Below are positions 24,088 through 33,763 of a stretch of 64,000 nt of DNA, one piece after another. The stretch comes from Cyclobacteriaceae bacterium (GTDB taxonomy: Bacteria; Bacteroidota; Bacteroidia; Cytophagales; Cyclobacteriaceae). A program made the position numbers and the translations under genes. The stretch is taken from positions 124,001 to 188,000 of the forward strand of contig JAHBUE010000002.1 of the NCBI GenBank assembly GCA_019638235.1. Reading direction: 5' to 3'. Position 1 is the first letter of the stretch, and every line of letters begins with the position of its first letter. Under the pieces are notes generated by a model. The model searched no databases. It saw only the letters and a program-made list of their open reading frames with translations, and had not been told where the DNA came from.

Positions 24088-26253
24088 ATGAAAAATCCAT
24101 TTAGATTATTAACGGCAATGTTGCTGATATGCTTCATTGCATTTTCTGTTTCGGTGCAGGCTCAAAAGAAACCAGCTAAGAAATCAGAGCCCGAATCGTT
24201 GGAAGTACAGTTGAAGGAGTTGAAAAAACAATTAGAAGAAGCAGACCCGGAAGAACGTAAGATTATGGAAGAAATGGGGCTATTGGACATGATCAAGAAC
24301 CTCGAAAAGCAGATGGGGCAGTTAAAGCAATCGGGGCAGTATGATAAGGTGATGGAGGAAGCAGCCAACATGGCTATGATAAACCCCAATAAAATCCCGG
24401 ACAAACCCTCCGCCCTTGTAGTTCCGGCTACTCCTGTGGGAAAAGAGCAACTCAAAGCCTACCTGCAACCCATTATGCGAAATACCGAAGCGGCTATTAA
24501 ACCCAATCATAAAGCCGCAATAGCAAAACACCTGAACAAAGGAAAAGAAACGGGCGTAATCGGCATGGGGTATTTCGCTAACAATGAACTGGATAAAGCC
24601 TTATACCTGCTGCTTAATGCAAGTATTACCAACCCCGAAGATTATGCCTCGCTCAATAATCTCGGAGCGTTAATCACCATGAGCGGCTATGCGCACAAGT
24701 CGTTGCCCATTCTGCAATATGTGCAGCAAACATTTCCACAAAGCCCAACACTGCTCAATAATATCGGGCAGGCCTGGCTTAGCCTGGGGCAAATAGACAA
24801 AGCCGAAAAGTTTTTAAAAGATGCATTGGCTAAAGACGAAGAAAATGCAGAGGCTGCTTATTCGCTTGCGTTGGTGGCACAACACAAAGGTAATCCCAAA
24901 TTATGCGCTACCTATGCTACACAAGCCGCTAAACATTGCGCCTCTCCCGAAATTACTGGACTGATTCTGGAATATGCCCCCGATACAGATATTGCATCGC
25001 TTGTCAGGCCGCGGTTTAAGCAGTTTTATAAAACCCCTGATATTACCAAACAAATTAAACTACTGTCAGCACCGATGTCTTATTCGGAGCAGGAATCCAG
25101 AAAAGGAGAACTGTTACAGTTTATTGAAGACTTAAAAGTTACCCATGAACAAACGGAAAGTATTGCAGACAAATTGATGAGTAACTGGGCAGAGGAAAAC
25201 CAAAAATATATACAGGCTATGCAGCAATCGTCATTGAAGTTACAATCACCGGAAGATGTAAAAAAACACATGCAGAAATTTGCTCCTCATCCGCTAAAAT
25301 ACCTTGCCACAATCATGATTGGGAGTATGCATAACCCGCTCCTGGAGGATAGTTATGCTTCCCGTATCAGAAAAGAACAAATGGCCAAATCACAGCGTCA
25401 TAAAGATTTATTAGCCTCGCTTAGCGGAATAGATAACCAAATAACGGCCACATACAAACAAATGGACAAGTTAGAACCTGAATGTGACGGAGAAGGTGAG
25501 AATAAAGGATGTGAAGGCTTGCGCCAACAACTTTGCCAGTTAAATAACCAAAGGGCAAGGCAATACAATAACGGCCTTGGTGAAAACAGAAACAGACATA
25601 TTGACATTATGGAACAACTGCTTAATGAAAGATTGCGGGAAGAAATTTTTTGGACAATAATAGCCGAATACCCCAAGGACCCTAAGCCCATGCTTTATGA
25701 TGCTTACAACAGGTATTTGTCTGATTTAAAACAAGTGGGTGAATATTTTGGGTTAACAGCCCCTTTCTGCACGGAGAACAATGAAGAGAAAATTAGTAAG
25801 AATGGTAAGCTTAGGCAATGGGAATTAGACCATTGTAATTTCAGTTTTGGTTTTAACGCATTGGTAGTTGGCGGCAAAATGGATTGCAGCGGTATGAAGA
25901 TGTATGTAGAATTAGGTGCCGGTAAGGTAGAGTACGGAGAGAGTATTAACCCCGCAACCTGGGAAACTACTGGCCGCAGCATATCGGTAGAAGCAGGGAA
26001 AAGCAAGGAGTTTGAAGTAACCAAAAATATTAAGGCCGAAGCGGGTGCTTCTGTAAAAACCACGGTGAAGTTTGATGGCTCAGGCAACATTTCTGATATA
26101 GCCGTAAGAGGCTCCGTAGGCGCCAGCGTAAGTGGGCCAATGGGCGGTAGCGTGGGTGCGGAATTAGGCAGTGCAGAGGTAAGCCTGCGCGGTGGTTTTA
26201 ATTCGTCAGGCCCTTCGGTAAACTCTCCGGGTAGCAGTTTTTTGAGAGATTGA
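24088..26253 (+). CDS. Secreted TPR-containing protein of unknown function
   Basis: A 721-residue protein with a signal peptide (cleavage near VQAQ, residue 26). An acidic/basic helical stretch is followed by TPR-like repeats at about residues 160-290 (YASLNNLGALITMSGYAHKS, LLNNIGQAWLSLGQIDKAEK, AEAAYSLALVAQHKGNPKLC). A region around 455-500 has four Cys (ECDGEGENKGCEG, RQQLCQL). The Gly/Ser-rich C-terminus (VGASVSGPMGGSVGAELGS) suggests a beta-rich surface tail. It is divergent from the two-component genes and may be linked to them functionally, but nothing in the sequence shows this. Confidence 0.75.
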   Translation: MKNPFRLLTAMLLICFIAFSVSVQAQKKPAKKSEPESLEVQLKELKKQLEEADPEERKIMEEMGLLDMIKNLEKQMGQLKQSGQYDKVMEEAANMAMINPNKIPDKPSALVVPATPVGKEQLKAYLQPIMRNTEAAIKPNHKAAIAKHLNKGKETGVIGMGYFANNELDKALYLLLNASITNPEDYASLNNLGALITMSGYAHKSLPILQYVQQTFPQSPTLLNNIGQAWLSLGQIDKAEKFLKDALAKDEENAEAAYSLALVAQHKGNPKLCATYATQAAKHCASPEITGLILEYAPDTDIASLVRPRFKQFYKTPDITKQIKLLSAPMSYSEQESRKGELLQFIEDLKVTHEQTESIADKLMSNWAEENQKYIQAMQQSSLKLQSPEDVKKHMQKFAPHPLKYLATIMIGSMHNPLLEDSYASRIRKEQMAKSQRHKDLLASLSGIDNQITATYKQMDKLEPECDGEGENKGCEGLRQQLCQLNNQRARQYNNGLGENRNRHIDIMEQLLNERLREEIFWTIIAEYPKDPKPMLYDAYNRYLSDLKQVGEYFGLTAPFCTENNEEKISKNGKLRQWELDHCNFSFGFNALVVGGKMDCSGMKMYVELGAGKVEYGESINPATWETTGRSISVEAGKSKEFEVTKNIKAEAGASVKTTVKFDGSGNISDIAVRGSVGASVSGPMGGSVGAELGSAEVSLRGGFNSSGPSVNSPGSSFLRD

Positions 26254-26353
26254 TAACTAAACTGCTGTTATACGTTCTTTGTGTTGGCTTATGTTGAATC
26301 AAACAGGACAGTAAGGATTTTGCAGACCTCTCTTGCATGCCTTATGTGTCTTG

Positions 26354-26418
26354 CCTGCCTTTGCCGTAGCACCTGCCCGCATGAAAGTTACATGCACGCG
26401 GGGCTACGCGCAGGCAGG
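26354..26418. repeat. Long imperfect palindrome with CCTGCC ends
   Basis: Arms of about 30 bp begin CCTGCCT and end GCATG; they are imperfectly complementary around the 7-nt centre AAAGTTA. The element lies between two secreted-protein genes. The CCTGCC/GGCAGG ends recur at 13297-13313 and 57888-57946. Confidence 0.6.
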
Positions 26419-26468
26419 TATGGTTAATTTTTAAAAGTATGCGTAACCTCAGGTCTAAACATATACAC

Positions 26469-27536
26469 ATGAAAAATCTTTTCATTGTCCTTATAGCTTT
26501 AATCAGCATACCTGCATCGGCACAGGATTGCGATAAAGAAAAACTAAAAACTTTACCAGGCACCTGGCTGCCCCAACCCAGTGATGAGGTACACGCGGGC
26601 ACTCCAAGGCCCGCTGCGGCAGATGCTGCCGGTGCTAAGAATGTATTCAACCGGATAGGGAAATTGTTTCAGCAACATTACAAACCTGTTGGTGCAGATG
26701 TCTATAACTACTTAACCCACAACATCACCCCGGGCAGCACCTATGGAAACTGGTACATTTATACCATAAGCAATTTTATGTTTTACTGTTCGAACGGCAA
26801 AAAGTCGAGGAATAGTGAAGGCGTGAGTTCGTCTGTACATATAAATCCTGATGGCACACTAACAGTTAAATTCGGTGAGATGCCCATTTACAATGAACGT
26901 GGTGAAGTGAACTCGGAAGTTACCAACACATGCGGTTTTTACTCGCTCTCATCAAAAGAATGTAAGGGCGGAAACCTACCCGACCTTTCAACCGGGTACC
27001 ACAGCTTCGAGAGTGGAAACAACTACTATGTATGGATTACCCACGAAGGCAAACTGCCATACCGCTATGTGAGCCGTAAGGAATTTTTGGAAAAACAGGT
27101 GGCCATTTGCGAAGCAAATCTAAGCGAGTTAAATAAACATTATTCCTCTAAGGGATGGAAGGAAAATTTAGAAATGTTTCCACAATACAAAGAAAAAATG
27201 CTGGAGGATAAGAAAAAGCATTTGGCGATATTTGAAAATCCCTTAGACGCCTACCGGCAGGATTTGAAAAAAGATGCCGCCTGGCTCAATGAAACAGCAA
27301 TTGTGAAACAAGAAAACGTATCGGGTGTGTACCGGTTTGTTTTTACTACGGTAAACGATGGATGGATGTCTGTTCCCATTATGCCCAATCCCGACTATTA
27401 CGACCGCAACCTGCCCAAATGGACGCCTCAGTTTATAGTGATTAATATACGCAGAATTGACGGGTTTGTTCCTCAACAGGTACGCAAGATTGTGGACGAT
27501 AATATCGATTTTTTCAAAAGCATAGTAGCAAACTGA
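26469..27536 (+). CDS. Secreted protein of unknown function
   Basis: About 355 residues from the ATG at 26469, which gives a clean signal peptide (MKNLFIVLIALISIPASAQ). Upstream in-frame starts add only a basic decapeptide. A Pro/Ala-rich segment follows, then a mixed alpha/beta body with a Cys pair (NTCGFYSLSSKECKGGNLPD). No family motif is recognised. It follows the TPR protein on the same strand and may belong to the same exported system. Confidence 0.65.
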   Translation: MKNLFIVLIALISIPASAQDCDKEKLKTLPGTWLPQPSDEVHAGTPRPAAADAAGAKNVFNRIGKLFQQHYKPVGADVYNYLTHNITPGSTYGNWYIYTISNFMFYCSNGKKSRNSEGVSSSVHINPDGTLTVKFGEMPIYNERGEVNSEVTNTCGFYSLSSKECKGGNLPDLSTGYHSFESGNNYYVWITHEGKLPYRYVSRKEFLEKQVAICEANLSELNKHYSSKGWKENLEMFPQYKEKMLEDKKKHLAIFENPLDAYRQDLKKDAAWLNETAIVKQENVSGVYRFVFTTVNDGWMSVPIMPNPDYYDRNLPKWTPQFIVINIRRIDGFVPQQVRKIVDDNIDFFKSIVAN

Positions 27537-27606
27537 TACTTCGGGCCTGTTCTTAATAAAATTAACCTGTTGGTTATACAGATGGTTTGCACCAATAAAC
27601 ACTTCG

Positions 27607-28590
27607 TTGTTACTTGCAGGTGTGAACTCGTATCGCGAATTAGGCACTACGGAAATTATCTTCATTGCACTTTTTATGGTGCTCTATGCGCTTTATATAT
27701 TCCGGGTTGTTCGTATTGCCCGGTCGCTTAACGCCCCCTTCAGCACAATTTTTGTCAAAGTTTTTCTGCGCAGCGCAGCTTTCGCACTGTTAATCATTGC
27801 CCTGTTGGGGCCTTCGTTCGGGGCGGCCAGGCGCGAAGTGCAATCTGTAGGTAAAGACATTATGATTTGTGTCGACCTTTCCAAATCTATGGATGCCTTC
27901 GACATTACCCCTACCCGCCTCGAAAAAGTAAAGTATGAAATGAAGCGAATCGTAGCCGCGTTCAATTCCGACCGGCTGGGCATCATCATCTTCTCATCGG
28001 AAGCATTTATGCAATGCCCGCTCACGTACGACCAGAATGCGCTCAACCTGTTCATCGAAACCATGAATACCAACTTAGTGCCCAGCGCGGGTACTGATTT
28101 TGGCCCCCCCCTGAAAATGGCGCTGGAAAAACTTGGGCAGGATAACAGCAGGATTACACAAACCACTTCCAAAATTGTTGTGCTGATAAGCGATGGTGAA
28201 GATTTCGGTGACGAAACCAACCAAATCACACAACAAATTGAATCGAAAGGATATAAGCTGTTTACACTTGGCGTAGGTACCGAAGCCGGGGGGAGCATCC
28301 GGTCTGGTTCGGGCTACCGTCAGGACCGGCAGGGAAATGTTATCGTTACCAAACTTAACCCGAAATCGCTGCAATCGCTGGCTTCTAAAACCGGGGGGCG
28401 CTATTTTGAAATAAACGAAAGCCGCAACGATGTAGCACGCCTGATTAATACCATTAACAGCATTGAAGGCGAACTGATGGATGCCCGGTTTATCGATGTA
28501 TCGGCAAATAAATATTTCTACTTTCTGTTAATCGCTGTAATTTTACTGGCACTGGATGTGTTATTACACGTAAAGACGATTAAAATATGA
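27607..28590 (+). CDS. BatB-like von Willebrand factor A domain membrane protein
   Basis: A 327-residue protein. Two N-terminal membrane segments (about residues 15-30 and 50-68) are followed by a periplasmic VWA domain with a complete MIDAS: DLSKSMD, the Thr in AGTDFG and the Asp in ISDGEDFGDE. A C-terminal membrane segment lies at YFYFLLIAVILLALDVLL. It matches the BatA/BatB group of the Bacteroides aerotolerance operon. The frame opens after a TAA near 27597, so only TTG 27607 or GTG 27622 can initiate. The stop overlaps the ATG of the BatC-like gene. Confidence 0.88.
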   Translation: MLLAGVNSYRELGTTEIIFIALFMVLYALYIFRVVRIARSLNAPFSTIFVKVFLRSAAFALLIIALLGPSFGAARREVQSVGKDIMICVDLSKSMDAFDITPTRLEKVKYEMKRIVAAFNSDRLGIIIFSSEAFMQCPLTYDQNALNLFIETMNTNLVPSAGTDFGPPLKMALEKLGQDNSRITQTTSKIVVLISDGEDFGDETNQITQQIESKGYKLFTLGVGTEAGGSIRSGSGYRQDRQGNVIVTKLNPKSLQSLASKTGGRYFEINESRNDVARLINTINSIEGELMDARFIDVSANKYFYFLLIAVILLALDVLLHVKTIKI

Positions 28591-29423
28591 AAAGCGGACT
28601 GTTTACGTTATTTCTATTATCGGCAATCATTACCGACCCCACCCAGATTGGCAAAATCAATCGCGCCAAAGAAGAAGCGAAAAAAGCGTACCTGGCTGGC
28701 GATTACGAAACAGCCGCCACCAAATACAAATACTTAGCCGATTCACTTTCGGTTACGGAAGATGAAGTGCTCCTGAACCTCGGCAACGCTTATTTTAACC
28801 TGGGCGATACCGCCTCTGCCATTGGGCAATATCAAAATCTCGCACAAAGTGCCAATAAAAACATTCGCTCGGTGGCCCGGCAACAACTTGGCGTGATGCG
28901 CAACAAGCAGGGAAAGTATGAAGAAGCGCTGAACCATTTTAAAGAAGCCCTTAAAGCCAACCCGGCCAACGATGATGCGCGGTATAACTATGAATTATTA
29001 AAGAAGAAGTTGGACGAACAGAAGAAACAGGAGCAGCAAAATCAGGAACAAAATAAAGACCAGCAAAAACAACAGGAGCAACAGAACAAAGAAGACAAGA
29101 AAGACCAGGAAAAAAAGGAGCAGGAAAAAAAGGAGCAGGAAGAAAAGGATAAGAAAGAGAAAGACCAACAGGAGAAAGACAACTCCGAAAAGCCTGATCA
29201 ACAAAAAAAACAGGAACAACAACAGAATGAAGAAAAACAAGACGGGAAAGAAGATGAAAAGAAAGACATTCCTCCTTCTTCAGAAAAATTAGAACAGATG
29301 AAAATCAGTCCTGAACAGGCTACAAAAATTTTGGAAGCCATGAAAAACCAGGAGTTTCAGTATTTACAACAAAATAAACGTAAAGCCACACAACCTAAAG
29401 ATAAAAACAAACCAGACTGGTGA
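28587..29423 (+). CDS. BatC-like TPR protein with Lys/Glu/Gln-rich region
   Basis: A 278-residue protein. A short N-terminal hydrophobic segment is followed by TPRs (AKKAYLAGDYETAATKYKYL, DEVLLNLGNAYFNLGDTASA, QGKYEEALNHFKEALKANP). Residues ~145-235 are almost entirely K, E, Q and D, probably a highly charged coil. BatC homologues have the same TPR plus charged-region plan. The ATG overlaps the BatB stop. The gene stop is directly followed by a 16-unit heptad array. Confidence 0.85.
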   Translation: MKSGLFTLFLLSAIITDPTQIGKINRAKEEAKKAYLAGDYETAATKYKYLADSLSVTEDEVLLNLGNAYFNLGDTASAIGQYQNLAQSANKNIRSVARQQLGVMRNKQGKYEEALNHFKEALKANPANDDARYNYELLKKKLDEQKKQEQQNQEQNKDQQKQQEQQNKEDKKDQEKKEQEKKEQEEKDKKEKDQQEKDNSEKPDQQKKQEQQQNEEKQDGKEDEKKDIPPSSEKLEQMKISPEQATKILEAMKNQEFQYLQQNKRKATQPKDKNKPDW

Positions 29424-29425
29424 GC

Positions 29426-29537
29426 CGGGATACGGGTTCCGGGTTTCGAGGTACGGGTTCCGGGTTGCGAGGTTCGCGTACCCCGCAACCCGTACCTCGA
29501 AACTCGAAACTCGGAACTCGTACCCCGAAACCCGTAA
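29426..29537. repeat. Sixteen-unit heptad array with strand switch
   Basis: Sixteen consecutive 7-bp units with no loss of register. The first seven are CGGGNNN/CGAGNNN; a transition unit CGCGTAC follows; the rest are the complementary forms CCCGNNN/CTCGNNN. The whole is an imperfect palindrome centred near 29480. It fills the gap between the batC stop and the thiolase gene. The family is the same as at 11851-11893, 12307-12343 and 57951-57978. Confidence 0.9.
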
Positions 29538-29558
29538 CCCCAAGAAACCCATTAAAAC

Positions 29559-30737
29559 ATGAAAGAAGTATATATCATCTCAGCCGTTCGCACACCCATC
29601 GGAAGTTTTGGCGGAAGTTTAGCTAATGTTCCCGCAGTTGACCTCGGAGCCATTGCCGTAAAAGGTGCATTGCAAAAAGCAGGCGTTGACGCAAAACTTG
29701 TGCAGGAAGTATTTATCGGCAACGTGATTTCTGCCGGACTTAAACAGGCGCCTGCCACGCAAGTAGCCGTAGCGGCCGGTATGGGCTATGAAATACCGTG
29801 TACGTTAATAAACAAAGTTTGCGCTTCCGGCATGAAAGCCGTAATGCTTGGTGCGCAATCCATTATGCTCGGTCAGAACGATGTTGTAATTGCCGGAGGC
29901 ATGGAAAGCATGTCGAATATTCCGTACTATTTACTGAAAGCGCGTTACGGCTATCGTTACGGCAACGGTGAGGTTGTGGACGGACTTACCTATGATGGCC
30001 TCACGGATGTTTACAATCATTGCGCTATGGGCGTATGTGCCGATAACACCGCGAAAGAGATGAACATTACCCGCAAAGACCAGGACGATTACGCAATCAA
30101 CTCCTACAAACGTGCTGCCGCTTCGTGGGCTGCCGGTAAATTCAACAATGAAATTGTGCCGGTAGAAATTGTTGACCGGAAAGGAAACAAAACAATATTT
30201 GGCGAGGATGAAGAATACAAAAACGTAAACTTCGATAAGATACCCGGCCTGCGGGCGGTTTTCACAAAAGACGGAACCGTAACCGCTGCAAACGCTTCTA
30301 CTATTAATGATGGCGCCTCTGCCCTGTTGCTGATGAGCAAAGAAAAAGCAGAAGAACTTGGGCTTAAAGCCATTGCCAAAATACGAGGCTTTGCTGATGC
30401 CGCCCAGGACCCGATGTGGTTCACCACTACGCCTTCGTTAGCTATTCCCAAAGCCATGAAAATGGCCGGAGTTACAGCTAAAGATGCCTCGTACTACGAA
30501 ATAAACGAAGCCTTCTCGGCTGTGGCCATTGCCAACAACATCAAACTTGAACTTGACCCCGAAAAAGTTAATGTGAATGGTGGTGCAGTGGCGCTGGGGC
30601 ATCCGCTGGGAGCCTCCGGTGCGCGCATCATTACCACGTTGGTTAATGTATTAAAGCAAAACAATGCTTCTGTTGGCGTGGCCGGCATTTGCAATGGCGG
30701 TGGAGGGGCTTCGGCTTTGGTGGTGGAGAATATATAG
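29559..30737 (+). CDS. Acetyl-CoA C-acetyltransferase (thiolase)
   Basis: A 392-residue thiolase. The acylated Cys lies in NKVCASGMKAVMLGAQ near residue 88, the His in NVNGGAVALGHPLGASGAR near 350 and the second Cys in GICNGGGGASALV near 380. It condenses two acetyl-CoA or cleaves acetoacetyl-CoA. No other beta-oxidation or ketogenesis gene is adjacent. ATG at 29559, downstream of the heptad array. Confidence 0.95.
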   Translation: MKEVYIISAVRTPIGSFGGSLANVPAVDLGAIAVKGALQKAGVDAKLVQEVFIGNVISAGLKQAPATQVAVAAGMGYEIPCTLINKVCASGMKAVMLGAQSIMLGQNDVVIAGGMESMSNIPYYLLKARYGYRYGNGEVVDGLTYDGLTDVYNHCAMGVCADNTAKEMNITRKDQDDYAINSYKRAAASWAAGKFNNEIVPVEIVDRKGNKTIFGEDEEYKNVNFDKIPGLRAVFTKDGTVTAANASTINDGASALLLMSKEKAEELGLKAIAKIRGFADAAQDPMWFTTTPSLAIPKAMKMAGVTAKDASYYEINEAFSAVAIANNIKLELDPEKVNVNGGAVALGHPLGASGARIITTLVNVLKQNNASVGVAGICNGGGGASALVVENI

Positions 30738-30879
30738 TGTTTGCAATAACTGTCTTGGTTTTGCGTTAACAGCCGTAGTGTATACGATTGCCGATTAATG
30801 ATTTTTGATTTTAGGTACTGATATCTTTTATATGCGATTCCTTCATTAACAACAAGGCCATTCTTACTATTATACCGCT

Positions 30880-32187
30880 ATGCACAAACACCTTACCCTT
30901 TCAGCTCTGTTGCTTACCACTTCGGTGGCATTTGCGCAGCGCGAAATAAAAACATACTATGACGGGGCACGGCAGCATGTCCAGGAGGTTTACGCTGTCG
31001 CGAATGATGACCACGAAAAACTTGTGGGCCACTACAAGCGTTTTTTTCCTGATGGCACATTGGCTGTTGAAGGCAATTTCAACAACGGAAAAAAATCGGG
31101 GGAGTTTATGGAGTACCACGAAAGCGGGCAGCCCTCGCGAAAGATGGTATATGTAAATGGAATGCGGCATGGCCCGGTAGAAATATTTGATGAATCAGGA
31201 AAAAAAGTACAGCGCGCCTACTATCAAAATGATATGCTTGTGGACAGTGTGCAATCGTTTTATGACAACGGTGTAATGAAAAGCGAAACGGTTTTCAAAA
31301 AAGGAAAACCCGAAGGCGTTGTTCGCGAATTTTATGCTAACGGAAATCTGAAAAGCGAAATCTACTACAACAACGGAAAACCCAACGGCATTACCCGGCA
31401 TTTTTACGAAACGGGTATCATAGAAAAAGAAGCCAACTACAAGCACGGTGTGCTCACCGGTTTCCTGAAAACTTACTACACCAACGGACAGTTGGAAACC
31501 GTTTCCACGATGGTTGAGGGTTCTAAAAACGGGTCGTTTAAAAATTATGACCGCGAAGGGCGCCTCGTACTGGCAGGCTCATTCCTGAACGGGCAACTGC
31601 ATGGTGATAACACAGCCCTCCACCCCGATGGCACCGTGAAACATAAATTCACCTATAAGGAAGGCGCAAAAACAGGCACAGGATTGGTCTATCACCCGAA
31701 TGGAAAATTAAAGGCCCGTGAACAGCCTTCCGTAACCGGTAAAGATTGGATAATAACCGAATTTTCTCCTGAAGAAAAGAAACTGTTTGAAAAGCGTTAC
31801 CGCGATAACCTGCCGCATGGCGCATGGGTTTATTACTTTGAAGATGGAAAAACAGAAAAAATAAAAGAGAACTACGAAGCCGGAAAACTTGCTGGCACGC
31901 GGTATGAATATCATGCCAACGGAAAAATCAAACTTGAAGAAACCTATAAGTTTAATATGCTGAACGGTACGTTCAAGAGTTATTACGAATCGGGCACGCT
32001 TGAAGCCCAGGGCGAATGCCGGTCGCAACGCAAACATGGCCTGTTTACAGCCTATCATCCAAACGGAAAAATGAAAGAACAGGGCGAATATGTGGCCGAT
32101 AAAAAGCACAAGGAATGGAAAGAGTTTGACGAAAACGGAAACGTAATCCGCACGCTGGTTTTTAAAGCCGGTATATTAGTGGATTGA
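30880..32187 (+). CDS. Exported MORN-repeat (YwqK-like) protein
   Basis: A 435-residue protein with a signal peptide (cleavage after VAFAQ). It is built from about 15 repeats of ~23 residues with the pattern YxNGxLxxExxYxxGxxxG ([60 protein letters not shown]). These are the MORN variants found in YwqK-type proteins. Many are annotated as antitoxins by homology, but in Bacteroidota they are usually exported proteins of unknown role. It stands alone. Confidence 0.85.
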   Translation: MHKHLTLSALLLTTSVAFAQREIKTYYDGARQHVQEVYAVANDDHEKLVGHYKRFFPDGTLAVEGNFNNGKKSGEFMEYHESGQPSRKMVYVNGMRHGPVEIFDESGKKVQRAYYQNDMLVDSVQSFYDNGVMKSETVFKKGKPEGVVREFYANGNLKSEIYYNNGKPNGITRHFYETGIIEKEANYKHGVLTGFLKTYYTNGQLETVSTMVEGSKNGSFKNYDREGRLVLAGSFLNGQLHGDNTALHPDGTVKHKFTYKEGAKTGTGLVYHPNGKLKAREQPSVTGKDWIITEFSPEEKKLFEKRYRDNLPHGAWVYYFEDGKTEKIKENYEAGKLAGTRYEYHANGKIKLEETYKFNMLNGTFKSYYESGTLEAQGECRSQRKHGLFTAYHPNGKMKEQGEYVADKKHKEWKEFDENGNVIRTLVFKAGILVD

Positions 32188-32245
32188 CCCCATTACCCTT
32201 GTACACCTTCCACAACTTTATTTACCTTGCGGCTTACATTCATAC

Positions 32246-33199
32246 ATGCAAGCCCTGAAAGAAACCAACTTCAAGTTTCCCGGTCAAACGGGTTTTTATC
32301 GTGGCAAAGTCCGCGATGTGTACTATTTCGGTAACCTGATGGCTATGGTTGCCACCGACCGCATTTCGGCATTTGATGTGGTGTTGCCGCGCGCCATCCC
32401 CGACAAGGGGCGTGTACTCAACCAGATTGCAGCCAAAAACCTTGAGGCCACTAAATCGTTGGTGCCCAACTGGGTAATTTCCGTACCCGACCCAAACGTT
32501 ACCATAGGCTTCCGGTGCGATACCTTTCCGGTAGAGATGGTCATTCGCGGATACCTTGCCGGCCACGCCTGGCGCGAGTATAAATCCGGCAAACGTTTGC
32601 TTTGCGGTGTGCCGTTGCCGGATGGCTTGAAAGAAAACGACAAACTACCCCACCCTATCATTACGCCAACCACCAAGGCACACGAGGGGCACGATGAAGA
32701 TATTTCTAAAGAAGAAATCCTGAATAAAGGATTAGTGAGCGAACAGGATTATGCGTGGCTGGAAGAATACACACACACCCTGTTTGCAAAAGGTTCGGCA
32801 TTGGCTGCCGGGCGCGGACTGATTTTAGTGGACACGAAATATGAATTCGGGAAACACGAGGGAAAAATTTTCCTGATTGACGAAGTGCATACACCCGATT
32901 CATCGCGGTATTTTTATGCCGATGGCTATACCGAACGGCAGGCAAAAGACGAACCCCAAAAACAACTCTCGAAAGAATTTGTGCGCCAATGGCTTATCGA
33001 AAATGGTTTCCAGGGAAAAGAAGGGCAGCAGGTACCCGAAATGACTGATACCGTTGTTAATTCTATATCGGCACGATATAAAGAATTGTACCAACAGGTA
33101 ACCGGAAACACGCTTGAGTCGTTAGCCGGCATACCTATCGAACAAAGAATAGAACAAAGCATCCTTAATTCGTTAAAATCCGTTAATTTAGACGCTTAA
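32246..33199 (+). CDS. purC: SAICAR synthase PurC
   Basis: Phosphoribosylaminoimidazole-succinocarboxamide synthase, 317 residues, the longer form related to the yeast enzyme. Motifs are [20 protein letters not shown] and [23 protein letters not shown] in pieces near the start, [16 protein letters not shown] in the middle and [28 protein letters not shown] as separate short blocks near 190-215. It ligates aspartate to CAIR in purine synthesis. The gene precedes a STAS-domain gene by 12 bp. Confidence 0.95.
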   Translation: MQALKETNFKFPGQTGFYRGKVRDVYYFGNLMAMVATDRISAFDVVLPRAIPDKGRVLNQIAAKNLEATKSLVPNWVISVPDPNVTIGFRCDTFPVEMVIRGYLAGHAWREYKSGKRLLCGVPLPDGLKENDKLPHPIITPTTKAHEGHDEDISKEEILNKGLVSEQDYAWLEEYTHTLFAKGSALAAGRGLILVDTKYEFGKHEGKIFLIDEVHTPDSSRYFYADGYTERQAKDEPQKQLSKEFVRQWLIENGFQGKEGQQVPEMTDTVVNSISARYKELYQQVTGNTLESLAGIPIEQRIEQSILNSLKSVNLDA

Positions 33200-33211
33200 T
33201 TTAACTGCCAA

Positions 33212-33592
33212 ATGAAGTACACCATTGACAAAAAGGAGAAATACAGCTTACTGCACCTGCACGAAGAAAAATTAGACTCAAGCGTAGCTCCCGGTCTGAA
33301 ATCCGAATTGATAACCCTACATGCTGAAGGGGTAAAAAATATTATCCTCGACCTGAACGAAGTAAAATACACCGACTCATCGGGGTTAAGCGCACTGTTG
33401 GTTGGTAACAGAATAGTGCAGGAAGATGGCGGCATCTTTATCCTCACCTCGCTATCCGACCATACCTCAAAACTGATAAAGATTTCGCAACTGGATAGCG
33501 TACTGAATATTCTGCCTAAAGTAGAGGAAGCAATTGATGCCGTGTTCATGCACGAAATTGAACGCGACCTGAAAAATTCAGATGAGCAATAA
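33212..33592 (+). CDS. STAS-domain anti-sigma-factor antagonist-like protein
   Basis: 126 residues. The SpoIIAA-type signature is IILDLNEVKYTDSSGLSALL, where the Ser in DSSG is the residue phosphorylated by anti-sigma kinases. No partner kinase gene is adjacent. It follows purC on the same strand. Confidence 0.85.
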   Translation: MKYTIDKKEKYSLLHLHEEKLDSSVAPGLKSELITLHAEGVKNIILDLNEVKYTDSSGLSALLVGNRIVQEDGGIFILTSLSDHTSKLIKISQLDSVLNILPKVEEAIDAVFMHEIERDLKNSDEQ

Positions 33593-33613
33593 TTATTTTA
33601 TCAACATACTACC

Positions 33614-33749
33614 AAGAGGTTGTATCAAAAGTCATTCTGTCATCGCGGATTTACTCCGCGATCCCCGATTCAAAGTTGCTGAACGAGATTCCGGCTCAAG
33701 GCCGGAATGACACTCACTCTTAATTTTTCGACTTTTAATACAACCTCTT
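33614..33749. mobile_element. MITE-like inverted-repeat element
   Basis: Terminal inverted repeats of 20 bp (AAGAGGTTGTATCAAAAGTC at 33614-33633 and its complement at 33730-33749, 19 of 20 matching) enclose 96 bp with two perfect 8-bp hairpins: ATCGCGGA/TCCGCGAT at 33642-33662 and ATTCCGGC/GCCGGAAT at 33688-33708. It contains no gene. It lies directly before the RNase Z gene. Confidence 0.8.
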
Positions 33750-33763
33750 TTTGTTTCAGAACA

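Noticed and set aside
29426..29537. Regular array considered as CRISPR
   Set aside because: Units are 7 bp, contiguous and without spacers; no cas genes are in the window.
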